Part shown: positions 22,046 through 34,500 of the stretch, in pieces | Numbering within the stretch: the first letter of the stretch is position 1 | Layout of the letters: every line of letters starts with the position of its first letter | NCBI GenBank assembly: GCA_030549205.1 | Contig: JAUKTV010000003.1 | Location: 1,922,001 to 1,986,000, forward strand | Reading direction: 5' to 3' | DNA: 64,000 nt | Source of the DNA: Apiosordaria backusii | Taxonomy: Eukaryota; Ascomycota; Sordariomycetes; Sordariales; Lasiosphaeriaceae | The notes under the pieces: model-generated | What the model saw: the letters and a program-made list of their open reading frames with translations, nothing else | Told to the model about the DNA's origin: nothing | Database searches by the model: none | Position numbers and translations under genes: made by a program

Positions 22046-22340
22046 TTAAAAGATAGTCGATAGGCGTTACAAGATAGTCGATAGGCGTTACAAGATAGTC
22101 GATAGGCGTCAAAAGATAGTCGGCAGGCGTTAAAAGATAGTCGGTAGGTGTTAGAAGAGAGTCGGTAGGTATTAAAAGATGATCAATAGGCGTTAGAACT
22201 AGTCGGTAGGCGTCGAAAGATGATCAACAGACGTGAGAACTAGTCGGTAAGCGTTATAAGATAGTCGAGAGGTGTTAGAAAACAGCTGGTAGAGACCTGA
22301 AGAAAGCCGATAGGCCTTCAAATAAAGTTATCGGGCGTTG
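22046..22340. repeat. 21-bp minisatellite just upstream of the patatin gene start
   Basis: About 13 copies of AAGATAGTCGATAGGCGTTAC, most perfect near the gene and degenerating outward. The array begins about 20 bp before the ATG at 22028. Because 21 is a multiple of three, a frame stays open through the first copies, but the conserved protein begins at MTVSQ, so I treat the array as 5' non-coding. Confidence 0.85.
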
Positions 22341-23475
22341 AAGGATGGTTATATTTCGATGTAGCAAGATGAAGACGAAAGGGAAAAATGACTGAACGGA
22401 TTCTCAGATGAAGGCGGGAACAGAGCCGGGAGGATTGGGCCCTCAAAAAGAGATATTCCAACCGCTCCAACCGCATGCATCGCAAGGCTGGCACACTGTG
22501 GCCAAGCGCCCTCCACGCTGAAGATTACACAAGAGATGGTGTGCACCCCGCATGAGGCTGGGCAATGATGGCTTGTCATTTGCCGCCAATGTGTTTGGGG
22601 CGTCTGCAAGAAAATAATAATGACTTGATACGATCGACTCTACCAAAGAGCAACGAATTAACTATCTCAATTGTGCAACAACCTAGCCTTGATGTGTCGG
22701 CCCAGCTGAAGATTCAGTCTGTGGCTGATGGGGTGCCTTACCTATCAGATCCCGCGTCAAATGCAGAGCCCCATGGTTGGAGAGGCCCTGGACGCCTAAC
22801 GCGAAAAGTTCCAACACGAGACAGGGAAAAGAAACGATGCCGAGTTCTGTGAGATGGCCCAAATGGTTAGACAGACAGCGAGAAACCGAAACGAAGGTCT
22901 GGAAGGCATGATGAATTCATGAAGAGGCTAAGAGCTCTGTGATATTCGGGTCTGAAGGACGGCATGATCGTGGCCCAGGGCACTGAAGCAACAATGGGAA
23001 AATATGTTGATTGATGAATATAGCGAAGAGATTCGGTGATGGTAGCACAAGTGGTGGAGTTGTTCAATGAAGAAAGTCGAATTAACTGTAGTATCTATCC
23101 ATTTAGCTAAATTGGCCGTTCTGATGGATGACGTTTGGAACAAGGAGTTGTGAGGTTGAGACTCGGCTCTTGGTTGAACAGGCGGAATTCTTGGCGTCAC
23201 GTGAATAGCATCAGACCCCACAACGATTTCGCGTTTGACACTTGGGCGACAGCTTCCAAATTGTCGGGTCTCTGATCCCAGTCGACTGTAACGTCATGTT
23301 GAGTTCGCTCATTACCCGCCCCAATTGTGCATTTATTAGACTTTCTGAGGGCTTGAGTTCATCCGAATTCCTTCCAGGTTTGTTTTCTCTCTCGTCACTC
23401 CTCAGTTCTGCGCTTCTCGTCAGACACCAGAACACTGCATTGACAGCTCGCCACGTCTGGCGCTCCGCACTAACC
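22341..23475. other. Intergenic, divergent promoters
   Basis: Lies between the patatin gene (minus) and the SNF2 gene (plus). Several short open frames occur but none resembles a protein. No repeat beyond the minisatellite is seen. Confidence 0.5.
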
Positions 23476-26289
23476 ATGCCACCTCGAAAACGCGCTGCCG
23501 ACGACAGCGGGTCGACGCGTCCCGCCAAAGCCCCACGTATCACTTCGTCAGAGCCCACAGCTGCTGAACGAGAGGCATTCCAGAACCCTCCCGAGGACGC
23601 TGAGATTGTCGACCTCACTCAGAGTGACGATGTACCGCTGGAGCTATACGGTAGCTTTGGTATGTTTATTGTGGACGGTCAAGTAGTGTACAGTGCATCT
23701 TTCCGGCTAACAGCCCATTGACAGAGTCGAAGATCGTTGGCGTGAGATACTACAATGGAGTTGTTACTGTTGGTGAGGTCGTTGTTTCCAAACGAGAGCC
23801 CTCCAATCAGTACGACGCCAATGCAATCCGCATTGACAATGTATTTGGCAATCAAGTCGGACACATTCCCCGAAACGTCGCGTCCAAGCTTGCTCCGTAC
23901 ATGGTATGTCTTCCGGGACGCGGGGTGTCGGCATAACTTTCTAACAGGTCGCAGGATGCTGGAGACATTGACATCGAGGTTGTCGTCAGTGGACCCAAGC
24001 AATACTATGAATGCCCGGTTCAGATCAATGTCTACGGAACCACTGACCCCGCAGGCCGCCTTGCCTTGGAGGACCGGCTTAAGAAAGACAAACTCGTCAA
24101 GGCTACCCAATTGAAGACTACCCGGAAGCAGAATGAGCTCCAACGTCGAGCGATGGGATTGAAGAGTGACAGATCCTCGGTTGGGTTGGGCGCTCCAGAA
24201 CCGGAGATCACCCTGGAGGATCTGACTAAAACGAGTCAATCTGTAAACCTTCGTGCGACCGGTGGGGACATTACCCAGACGCTGGCCGTCAGCGAGGAGC
24301 AGCTCTCACAGATGCCTCTAGCTGAGCAGCCAAAGTCTATCAAGGCCAAATTGCTGCCATATCAGCTCCAAGGCCTTGCTTGGCTGACGGCCAAAGAGAA
24401 TCCCAGTTTCCCCCAACCTGGTTCTCCAGACTCGGTGCAGCTTTGGAAACGTGATGCCAAGGGCAATTACAACAATATCGGCACCAACATCACCGTCGCA
24501 AAAGCCCCCAACCTTCTCTCAGGGGGAATCCTGGCAGATGACATGGGCTTGGGCAAGACTCTGCAAACTATCAGTCTGATCATGACTGGAGGACCCGGTA
24601 CCACACTCATTGTGGCTCCCGTGAGCGTCATGAGCAACTGGGAGCAGCAGATTCAACGCCATGTCCATGAGAAGGATGCGCCAAAAGTTCTCATCCATCA
24701 CGGCACAACCAGGCAAACTACTGCCAAGGCATTGAAGGAATATGGGGTTGTCATTACAAGCTATGGTACACTGAGCAGTGAAGCAGCCGCCAAAGGGCCT
24801 CTTTCTCAGGTTGAGTGGCGTCGCATCGTCCTCGATGAAGGCCACACCATTCGCAACGCCAAGACCAAGGCAGCTTTGGCTGCGTGCTCGCTCAGGGCGC
24901 AATCAAGATGGGTTCTGACGGGAACCCCGATGTGAGTATTTTGGATTATTTTCTTTTCCGATTGACAAACTAACATCTCCAGTATCAACAACATCCGCGA
25001 TCTGCACTCTCTTCTCAAATTCCTCCGAATCACTGGCGGTATCGAGCAAGCAGACGTGTTCAACATGGTTATTGGAAGACCTTTAGGACTGAACGATCCT
25101 CGCGCAGTGGCTCTTTTGCAGCATTTGATGAAAGATCTTTGCCTGCGTCGTCTCAAGGACATGAAGTTTGTGGACCTCAAGCTTCCTGCCAAGACCGAAT
25201 ACATTCATCGCATTACCTTCTGGGATGATGAGAAGAAGAAATACGATGCTTTGCTTTCCGAGGCGCAGGGTGCCTTGAAGGAGTTCCAGAGCCGCAAGAA
25301 AGGGCCAGGTGCCGAGAAAAACAGATTCCAAAGTGTTCTCGAGAGACTACTACGTCTCCGCCAAATGTGAGTACCCTGTCTTTCCGTTTTGACGTTTGAC
25401 GCTAACACTTCACAGCTGCAATCACTGGACGCTCTGCAAGGACCGCATCACCGATCTACTCAAGCTCCTCGAAGACAACGATGTCGTCCCGCTCAACTCC
25501 AAGAATCGTGCCCTCCTGCAACAGGCTCTCCAATTGTTCATAGAAAGCCAAGAGGAATGCCCGGTTTGCTTCGAGGCTATGAAAAGCCCCGTCATCACCC
25601 ACTGCAAGCACGTCTTCTGCCGGCCTTGCATCTCCAAAGTGATTGAGATCCAGGGAAAGTGTCCCATGTGCCGAGCCGGACTGTCGGAAGACAATCTGGT
25701 CGAGCCCGCTCCCGAAAAGGGTGCTGATGAGGAGGAAGAAGACAATCTCGATCGGGAGACAAAGAGCTCTAAAACAGAAGCTTTGCTCAAGATTCTCCAA
25801 GCCACTCTCAAGAACAAGGGTTCGAAAGTCATCATCTTCAGCCAGTGGACCTCTTTTCTCAATGTCATCCAGCATCAGCTCGACGAGGCTGGGTATACCT
25901 ACACTCGCATCGACGGCAGCATGAACGCCACCAAGCGCGACGCAGCCATTAAAGCCCTTGACGAAGACCCCAACGTCAGGATCATGCTGGCTAGTTTGGC
26001 TGTCTGCAGTGTAGGGTTGAACTTGGTCTCGGCGGATACGGTGGTTTTGGCGGATAGCTGGTGGGCGCCAGCGATTGAGGATCAGGCGGTGGATCGTGTG
26101 CACAGATTGGGACAGACGAGGGAGACGACGGTGTGGCGGTTGGTGATGGAGAGGACGGTAGAGGAGAGGGTGCTGGATATCCAGGCAGAGAAGAGGGAGT
26201 TGGTGGGGAAGGCTTTCCAGGAGAAGGGGAAGAAGGGGGAGAAGCGGAAGGAGACGAGGATGGCGGATGTGATGAAGTTGCTTGCTTGA
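23476..26289 (+). CDS. HIRAN-SNF2-RING DNA translocase, HLTF/Rad5-like (865 aa)
   Basis: Exons 23476-23659, 23725-23903, 23955-24931, 24983-25366 and 25416-26289, with introns of 49-65 nt. The start MPPRKRAADDSGSTRPAK is basic and could act in nuclear targeting. A HIRAN domain (residues about 63-150; IVGVRYYNGVVTVGEVVVSK) binds 3' DNA ends in family members. The SNF2 ATPase has DDMGLGKT (about 315-322) and LDEGHTIRN (about 413-421), the DEGH form usual for this subfamily. A C3HC4 RING (CPVCFEAMKSPVITHCKHVF, from about 623) sits inside the helicase, as in HLTF and Rad5. Helicase motif VI is VDRVHRLGQTR. The expected role is replication-fork remodelling and PCNA polyubiquitination in post-replication repair. 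At 865 residues it is shorter than yeast Rad5, so it may be a paralogue and not the Rad5 orthologue. Confidence 0.92.
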
Positions 26290-27055
26290 TTTTATCGAGT
26301 GCTGGTACTGAAGAGAGGGGTAATATTGTTAGGTACCTATGTGGGGATATGGGAAGGTATGTACACTAATAGGGGATATCTGGGGGTACAGAATATCGTG
26401 TGTGTTTTTATGGGCGGTATCTACAAAGGGCTGTTCATTTGCGAGCAGTGCTCTCAGGAGATCACGGAGTCAAAAGGATACGGGGTGCTAATATTCGGGT
26501 GCGCCATTCGCCACGGCTTGTTATCTCTTTAACTACCTAATTGGCATGTAATTTATACATTTGTACAGTACATAACTTTTATTCTCTTTCCCGCAAGATA
26601 CCTTAGTTGCTACTGCCTGTTGACTAGGTAGACGGAGCATTGTGTGTTATGCGAATCGCATTTCTCAAAAATCACTTGGTAGCTATACGAATAACAGTGA
26701 GGTGGAGGAAAACGCCAGTCAAACGCTTACATGGTGAACACAAGTGTACACATTCGAGATGGCGAGGCAAAATTTCATATCATATCTGTCATTTTTTCCC
26801 GTTTTCCTTTTCCCATGTCACGGTCTACATCTGCCATGCCTGAACCTAGTTGTGTGCCTGTTATAAATCCGTCCCTAAAAGCAATGTACATAAACGAAGA
26901 TAAGTATGTTTGAAGAAGCGAAGAAGTGAGGTCAATCCCGTTCCTCCCAATGATGAAATCCTAAACCAAGACCCAAACCAACAAGTCCCTAAGAAATATC
27001 TAAGGAGTGTAAGAATAGAAGCAAGAAGCGACGAAATGAAGAAAAGTCCAGCCAT
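26290..27055. other. Intergenic, convergent 3' flanks
   Basis: Lies between the 3' ends of the SNF2 gene and the AA9 gene. No gene is supported; short open frames lack any recognisable pattern. Confidence 0.5.
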
Positions 27056-28545
27056 CTAATCCCGCCCCAACCTCCTCTTGTAATTCTTCTTCCCCTTCTT
27101 ACACCCCTTCTTCCCCCCCGGTCCTCCTCCCTGCACAGGAGGAGCAGTCGTCACAGGCGCAGCAACAACCTCCTCAGTCGTCACAGGACTCGCAGGCCTA
27201 GTAACAAGCGTAGTCGGCACAGGGGGCACCACCACCGCTCCTCTTGTCGTTGGGGCTGGCACATCCACATCCACATCATCATCATCTTCTTCCTCACCAC
27301 TCCCCTCACCACCACCACCATTCCCATAGTCATCACCCCCCTGAACAGGAGGATCAACCTTCACCGGCTCATCCACTGGCTCCGGCCCCGCACCCACCCC
27401 CGGCACCCTCCCCGGCACAGGCGCCGAACTCTCCCCCTCACTCCCCACTTTCTGCCCTTTATTCCTCGGCCCCTTCCACTCCCCTGATCTACACGCCTCG
27501 ACAATAACATCACACTTCTTCTCCTGCCAGACTCTACACCCCCTCGATCCCGACGGAGGCGCGGTTTTATAGCAGACATCCAACTGAGCCCAGCAGTCAT
27601 CGCTTGCCTTCCAGCATTCGTTTTCATTGGTGTAGTCAGGCACCTCCCTCGCGCACCAGTTGGCGTTCTTGAGGATACAACCACTGGGAATCACCCCGTC
27701 GGTTTGCTTAGCATTCGTGCTCGGCCCAGCACCACCAGGACGGAAAGACGCCGGGCCAACGATGGTGTAGGGTTTGCTGTCGGGGTTGGATTCGTAGATG
27801 TTGTATGTCAAACCTGGGTCGCTGGATGAGAGGTAGCCAGGGATAGACACCGATTTATCAGAGGGGATAGATAGCGATCCGGACGTGGAACCGGAGACGA
27901 ACAGCTGAGCGCAGTTGACAAAAAACTGCGGGCCTGACCCGGAAACATCGTGGATGGCGAGGATTTCACTTCTCGCGAGATAGTACCCTGTTGGGAGGCC
28001 AGAGGGGAGGGAAAAGGACAGCAGCCCTTTGTCAGCGATGAGTTTTCTTGCTGACCACTCCTTTGATCCGGAGTCGTAGCCGGAGGAGTAGATCTTGAAC
28101 CAGCCTCCCCCCGACGGGGAACTGGTGGAAATGTTGGAGACTTGCTTGAGGTAGATTGCGATGGAGCCGATGTGGGAAGGGTCGATGGGGCCGGCGCCCT
28201 TGGTTGGCTCGTCCGCCCACTCGCGGAAGGCGAAGGTGAGAGTTGAGCCGGCGGGGGCTGGGCAGGTGAAGGCTACGGGGTTGGCGCCTTCGAGGCCTGG
28301 GGGGGCGGTTAGTGATGGAATAGAAGGGAAGGGGGAGGGGGGAAAGACATACCGCAGGCCATGTTGGGGCTGTTGATGCCTTCGATGGGGAAGGTGGCGC
28401 GGTCGGGGTTGGTGGACATGCGGATGCAAGTACCATCGCCTTGGTTGACGCCGTTGACGAAGACGGTGGTGAGAACTGTGTGGGCTGTTGCTAGGGAGGC
28501 AAAGGTGGTAGCCAGGCCGGCTGTGAAGAGGATTTTGGACCGCAT
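27056..28545 (-). CDS. AA9 lytic polysaccharide monooxygenase with long C-terminal extension (477 aa)
   Basis: Exons 28545-28353 and 28296-27056, with a 56-nt intron (GTATGT donor, CACTAACC branch). The signal peptide MRSKILFTAGLATTFASLATA is followed directly by His22, which becomes the N-terminal His of the copper histidine brace. The second brace His is probably His106 in PSHIGSIAIYLKQV. The AA9 block AIHDVSGSGPQFFVNCAQL carries His180 and Gln188. The axial position, normally Tyr, reads Phe190. After the catalytic domain comes a Cys-containing segment (about 260-330; CYKTAPPSGSRGCRVWQEKKC). It is followed by a disordered Gly/Asp/Glu- and Pro/Thr-rich region and a basic C-terminus ending KKNYKRRLGRD. 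It is secreted and oxidatively cleaves cellulose or related glucans by family knowledge; activity of this member with Phe is untested. Confidence 0.88.
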
Positions 28546-31521
28546 CTTGGTGACTTCAAGACTTTGCTGGGAATGTAGGCCAGCTGTTGAAAATGTTGAA
28601 AGTCGCTTTTCGAGTCGAAGAAAACTGACGGTGAGAAGGTCGAGACCTCAATGAGGATGATCAACAATCCTGGAGCTATTGTCTCTTTCGAAGAGACTGT
28701 GAAGAAACAAAAGAATGGGGAGAGCAAGCGCCAAAGAGAACGAGTGGCTGCTGGTGCTCCTGACTGAAACGAAGCGAAGGAGTGACAAAATTTATATTTT
28801 TTGTCGACCACGGGACTTGAACTCCCAGAGTCAATAGAAAAGAATGAAAGACAACTTAGTGTCAGAAAACAAGAGTCTCAGGACTGACTGAGGACAAGAA
28901 AGAGGAAGCAAGCACCCGACCTGCTGGGACCAACTTGGTCTTATACAACAGCACGCACAAGCAGTATGACAAACAAACAACCGAGAAACCAGCATATAAG
29001 CAACAAAAAAAGGGATACCCACCACACCAGCAAGGGACCGGAAAATTCATAGCACACGCCAGTCTCACGCTCTTGTGCATCCATACCGTGTGTATGCAGG
29101 TACCGAGATCCTCCCTGCCACCTAATATGATCCCTCCCGGCGTAGCCATCCACCAGGACCGGTCCGGAGGCAGGGTCGGAACATTTCCTCAGGGATAATC
29201 CATACCGCAGTAAGAAAAAGAATCCAACCCCGTGGACCAAGTGTAAGGACTCGGTTTGTTTGTCGTGAGCAAACAACCTGGAACCTCTCTTGATTGGCGT
29301 CCGCCCCCTGAACCTCGCACCACTCCCTCGGCACCCACCAAACGCCACTGTTTGAATCTGAGCCAGCCGACTGCATATCACAGAAGGGGGAGGGGTGCAA
29401 TCGCGGGGTCCCGTCCCTGAACTGCGGCTGTCCGTTTGCTTTTGTCGTGCGACGTCATCCCGTCAATCCCAATGGATGTTTACCCCTGGATTTTTGACTG
29501 CCGTTGAAACACGCCGCGAAATGCAGGGGGCAGCGCCGCATGAGTGGTTTTCCACTGTGGGTGGTTGTTTTTCCTCCGAAGTGGGCGGGAAGATGCAGAT
29601 CACTAGATCGTCCGTCCCTCCAGTCCGGTGGTCCTTGTCCGCGGGTTTTTCCAAGACATTGATGTTTCGTGGCTTCTCAGCTGGGAGTGAGCGATGATGA
29701 GGCTCTGGTGCATTTTTGTTTTGTTTTCGAGAACTCCATTCCGGCGGCAATCGTGAGGTGGGCAGGTTTTAGCGGCGGCAACGAGTGAAGCGCGCTCAGT
29801 CATTCGTTAACCGCCATGGTGGATTCCCTCTATTTTTGACCTTCGACGAAACTCAGGCTAATAAATACCAGAACGCGAATAGTCGAGGGTCTGTCAATAA
29901 AGAATGAGAACCTGGAATTCATCTACTGGAAGGGCACAGCAGTTGTTAGCTCCTTACTGTCAGAAATGACACATACAGGACACTAAATCGGCCTTCAGTC
30001 TCCGATGTCCGAGGTGCAGGTCCAAGACTCGCGGAAATTCCTTCATAAATGTGACACGGCATGGCACTTGTTTTGAGCTGCATTTTACATAAAAACGATA
30101 TGTGAAAAGTTCCTCCGAAAGCTGAGATGTGATGAGAGCTGGTGAAACGTGGTGGTGATTTGAGGAGGATCTTGGTTGAAGCCTAACAGCCAGGATTCAT
30201 GAGTCGGGGACAGAAGATCAACTCCAGCTGCACTGGCCATGATGAGAATTGATGTCCAAGTTGGAACGAAGTCTGATACCCTCATAAAATACATGACTGG
30301 AAGACAGAGACATTGCTGGAAATGGATACCTGGATCGGGTTGCTCCCGGCCTGGCACCTTCCCACGGAGCAAGCCATCCACCATCAACCTCACTCCTCTA
30401 CACACAATCTTGTAGACGACTACACCCTGTCAGTCCAAGTAAATTGCCGTGAGTACATGCATCCAACTCCAAGTCCAACGCAGTGTATTCCATCATCATC
30501 ATCCCATCACCCCATCCCATCATCCTCACCCTGCCCGATCACAACCTCGATAGCCTGCTTACACAGCACAAGCATCATGTTTCCCCGGACGGAGCAACAT
30601 GTCTACCCAACCTTGCCACTAAAGGCTGCATGCATCTGACACCAATATTCCCCTCTCGCTCTCACCTCAACTGCCGATCCTTCATGATTACAGCAGGTCG
30701 AGTCTCCCGTCAAAAGCAAGCACCCGAACTCACACTCACTGACGACTTCAAAAACCTCACCATCTACTACTAAGCCACCGACATACCGCAGTGCGACCCC
30801 CTCCTCTCATCTTTCCCTCTTGTTGCCATGTCTCGAGCCGACCTACTTACCTGCATCCCATCGCATCATGCCTCGTCAGTCAGCCAAACCCGACCCGAGT
30901 CCGACATCACGCATCCGACACGTGCAGGTATTCACCGCATCTTACCCCAAAGTACGCCCGAGTCGGAAACGGATACTCGGCACGCCATGATACCGACAGA
31001 TATGATACCTACCTATGATCTCCCATTAACTATATACTTACCATACCATACTTTAACCTCCTAATGTTGTTCGGGTAGGTAGGCAGACTCTTCAACCCTT
31101 AGCATGACAACACAGACCACTCACCCACAACTCGGAAAACCACAAAATCAACCCATCCAAAAATTCTTTTTAAATATAACTATGTATTTAGAGAATCAAG
31201 AGAGAGAGAGAGAGAGGCCTTGAAAACATGATATGAATATACCTAATGAAACCACCAAGAGACAGAGACAGAGACAGTCAGAGAGAGAGATATAACAACA
31301 AATAAAAGGAAATCCTAGTCAGGTAACAACAGACAAACATTGATCCTTCTTTTTCTTTTCACCCCATGAGATACACAAAGATACTATTTCAAAAACCTAT
31401 AGTAAAAAAAAAACCCCTATAAATGTTTCCTCCGGATACAAAAAACATGAGGTTGCAATGCAAGCATTAGATGATTAGTTTAGTTTTTTTAAATCCAAGA
31501 GTCGTCTTCCGTCTTCAAAGT
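28546..31521. other. Long intergenic region
   Basis: No supported gene. It contains a tRNA-like B-box fragment (28805-28830). A 147-codon open frame at 28941-29381 lacks protein-like composition. AG-dinucleotide runs lie at 31200-31300. The right end includes the 3' flank of the class V chitin synthase. Confidence 0.5.
28803..28835 (-). other. tRNA-like T-arm fragment
   Basis: The minus strand reads GACTCTGGGAGTTCAAGTCC followed by CGTGGTCGACA, a good match to a tRNA T-arm and 3' acceptor strand with a B box (AGTTCAAGTCC). No D-arm or anticodon arm can be found upstream, so this is a fragment, not a tRNA gene. Confidence 0.4.
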
Positions 31522-34500
31522 TTACAAGTTCCCAGAGAGAATCGCTTCAGTGGCTGTTTCATTTCACACACCATGTTAGCAGTCATTCACACATCAAACA
31601 CAGACATAACAAGAAAACAAACAAAAGGAAAAGGGGGGGCATCAAAAAGAAAAAAAGGCCACAAACCAGAATTAATAAACGCCCTCCTCCCATCAAGCGG
31701 AACCCCAAACCTCCTCTCCAGCTCAATCTTGATCTGCTTCTTCGTCACCGTCATCAGGTCCGCCGTCCGCAAAATCTCCCTAATCTCCGACAGCAGCGCC
31801 TCGTCGCTCGGCATCCCCGCCAAGTTCGTCATCTCCAGCTCCTGTTGACTAGGCGAGTGCCCACCTCCAACCCCCAAAAACTGGCTCCCGCCAAACTGGC
31901 TCTGTCTATTCCCCGCCATGAGCATTTCCGACGCTGCCAGCGACATCCTGCTTGGGTTGGGGTACCCAGCCGTGCTCACGGGTCTCGAGGGCACATAGCC
32001 GTACTCAGACACAGCAACCGGGTGCTTGGTCGCATACGAGAAACCAGACACTTCACTCCTGGCATCATCCCGCGAAGTCTGCGCCTCCCAAAGCTCGGCC
32101 TGGTACTCCTCCCACTTCTTTCTTGGGATGGAAGAAGGATCAAACTTGCCTTCGTCAGAAATGACAACCTTCTTGCCGTCCTCGCCGGCAATAACACGAG
32201 TGTTACCCCAGTTGAAATCGTCCATGTGCCAAAAGGCATACAATGGCAGGGCAAAACTGAACACGGGAATGGCCAAGACGTACAAAATCATCCAGCCAAT
32301 CATTTCCCACTTGCGACGGAGGATGAAGATGATAGCTTGCAAACCGTAAATCGCACCAAGCAGGACGAAGGCAGTGACGGGGATGACGGTCGCCTTTTGG
32401 GTAACCATGACAATGAGGTAGACAATGTAGGCGATGGTGACGGGCTGGACAATGGTGGACATCAAGTCGATGAACACAATGAATCTCATGCTGAAGCAGC
32501 AGAAACCGCACAGCTGGTTCAATGGGATCAGTTCCATCAAGTTGTGAACGGTGGAGTTGATCCAGCGGCGGCGCTGCGAGAGGAAGACGGTCCAGGAATC
32601 GGGGGCAATGGTCCAGGCGTGCGCGCTGAAGATGTACTTGGTCTTGTACTTGGAGTGGTACTTGAGGAGCAAAGTGGTAAGATAACGATCTTCACCGAGA
32701 TGCAACAGGTTCTTCATGTGCAGCGTGTCGACACGGATGGTAGCGTAGCCCTCGATGATTTCGCGACTGACAAAGAGCGGCTTGCCTGTCTCGGCCGCGC
32801 GGATGCGGTACATGGAGAAACAACCGGGCAAGCAGGTAACGGAGCCGAAGAGCGATTCGAAAGCTTTGGACAAGTTGTGAGAAATGTAGTACTCGTAGAC
32901 CTGGATCATGGTCACGAAGGACGATTTGGCGTTGGTCAAGGCTGTTTCACCGCACACGGCGATCAGGCGCGTGTCGTCGAGGAAAGAAGAGACCATGCGG
33001 GTAGCCGAATCAGGAGCCACGACGGTATCGGCGTCGATCTGAAGCAGGTATTCGTAGAAGGTCGGGTTGACGCCAATGATGTTGCGGATTTGGTGGTACA
33101 TTTCAAGTTCGAGAGGGCTCATGGCGAGGTTGTAGTGAACGCGGTTGAGGAAGCGCATGATGATCATCTGAGAATCACGCTTACCACGGTTGCCAGGGCG
33201 CGAAACCTCAGACGGCTTGCCAACCTTGGAGACGACCAGGAAGGGAACGATGTGGCCTTGGACTTCGTACAGACCGGAGTAGACCTTGCCCATATTGTGC
33301 TGCTTTTGACCTTCGCCCAAGGACTCGAAGCTCAGAGGCTCGGGGTCAACCGTCTCAGAGACGCCCAAAATATCGAGCACAATACGGGGAGTTGGCCTGT
33401 CGTTGCCTTGACCGATAATCATACCATCGCAGACAATGACCAGGAGTTTGCGCTTGTCATCATACCGCATGCGGGCAGCCGAATCGATAGCACGACGCAG
33501 AGATTCTTCATCTTCGGTATAAGCCGGGATCTGGCACATGACGAACTTGTCCAGATTCTCGGGCATATTCTTGGTGCCAAACTGCAAAGCAGCAAAGAAC
33601 TTGAAGGCGATAACACTGGCCAACAGAATCGAAATAGACAGGACGAGATATTCGGAGAACTTGCACTGCGCCGAGCTACGTGTGTCGACGTCGGCCACGT
33701 AGAAGAGATTGTCGAGACACAGACGCATCCTGCTCTTCATGCCACCGTCGAGGTCGAGGGCCTCCCAGAGCACTGTGATATCCTCGCCAGACCGTTGACT
33801 GAACAAAACCACCACATCCTCGTGCATAAAGTCGCTTGCCCCGCGATCCGTAGGCTCGGGCTCACCGGGGGGGTTCTTTTGGCTACGGCCGCCCTTCAGA
33901 TATCTAGACATGTCGTAGACACGGCCTTCAAGGATGCCAACAGCTGAACCACCATTGGCGAGTGTGCGGACATACTCGGCCGAGTAGCCAATGTTGCCAA
34001 CCTTGTATCCGCCCTCGCGGAGCATTTGCATTTGTTGCGAGAACCAGTCAGGTCGGCTGTCATTGGTGAAATGGCGGAAGTCATGGTAGCGCCAATTGTT
34101 ATCTTGACCGTTGAGAATGTTGGCGGAGCCAGTAATATTGCTGTTCCGGTAGTCGAGCTGGACAGCCGGGTCGATGTCACCGTACTGGCCCTGGCACACA
34201 GCAGACACTTGCACAGGGAAGAGACCTGTGATGTCCATGCCGCCGTACTGCTTGAGCATCTTGTCGGGGACCAGCTTTTGGGGGTAATGCCGAGGATAGA
34301 ATTTGCCAATATCAAAGACCTGGCCACGGATGGCAGCATAGGCGGGATTGTTGTCCTTGCCATCGTACCTGGAAAGCTCCTCAGGGCTGTAGACGTGCTG
34401 GCGCGGGCAGATGAGCATCGGGAAGCCAACAATGAAGAAAGCAGCCACAAGACAACTGAACCAAATGATCATGTTGATGGCCACCTTTTCACGCCACGCC

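Noticed and set aside
22029..22112. Extension of the patatin gene start into the 21-bp repeats (TPIDYLV heptads)
   Set aside because: Open only because 21 is a multiple of three; the conserved zinc-binding part begins after the ATG at 22028.
28941..29381. 147-codon open frame on the minus strand
   Set aside because: No start context, domain or secretion pattern; hydrophobic run is from T-rich antisense DNA.
31200..31300. GA-rich runs as possible regulatory element
   Set aside because: Simple AG microsatellite sequence downstream of a gene; no evidence of function.
31845..33947. 700-codon open frame on the plus strand
   Set aside because: It is the antisense of the class V chitin synthase core, kept open by that gene's codon bias.
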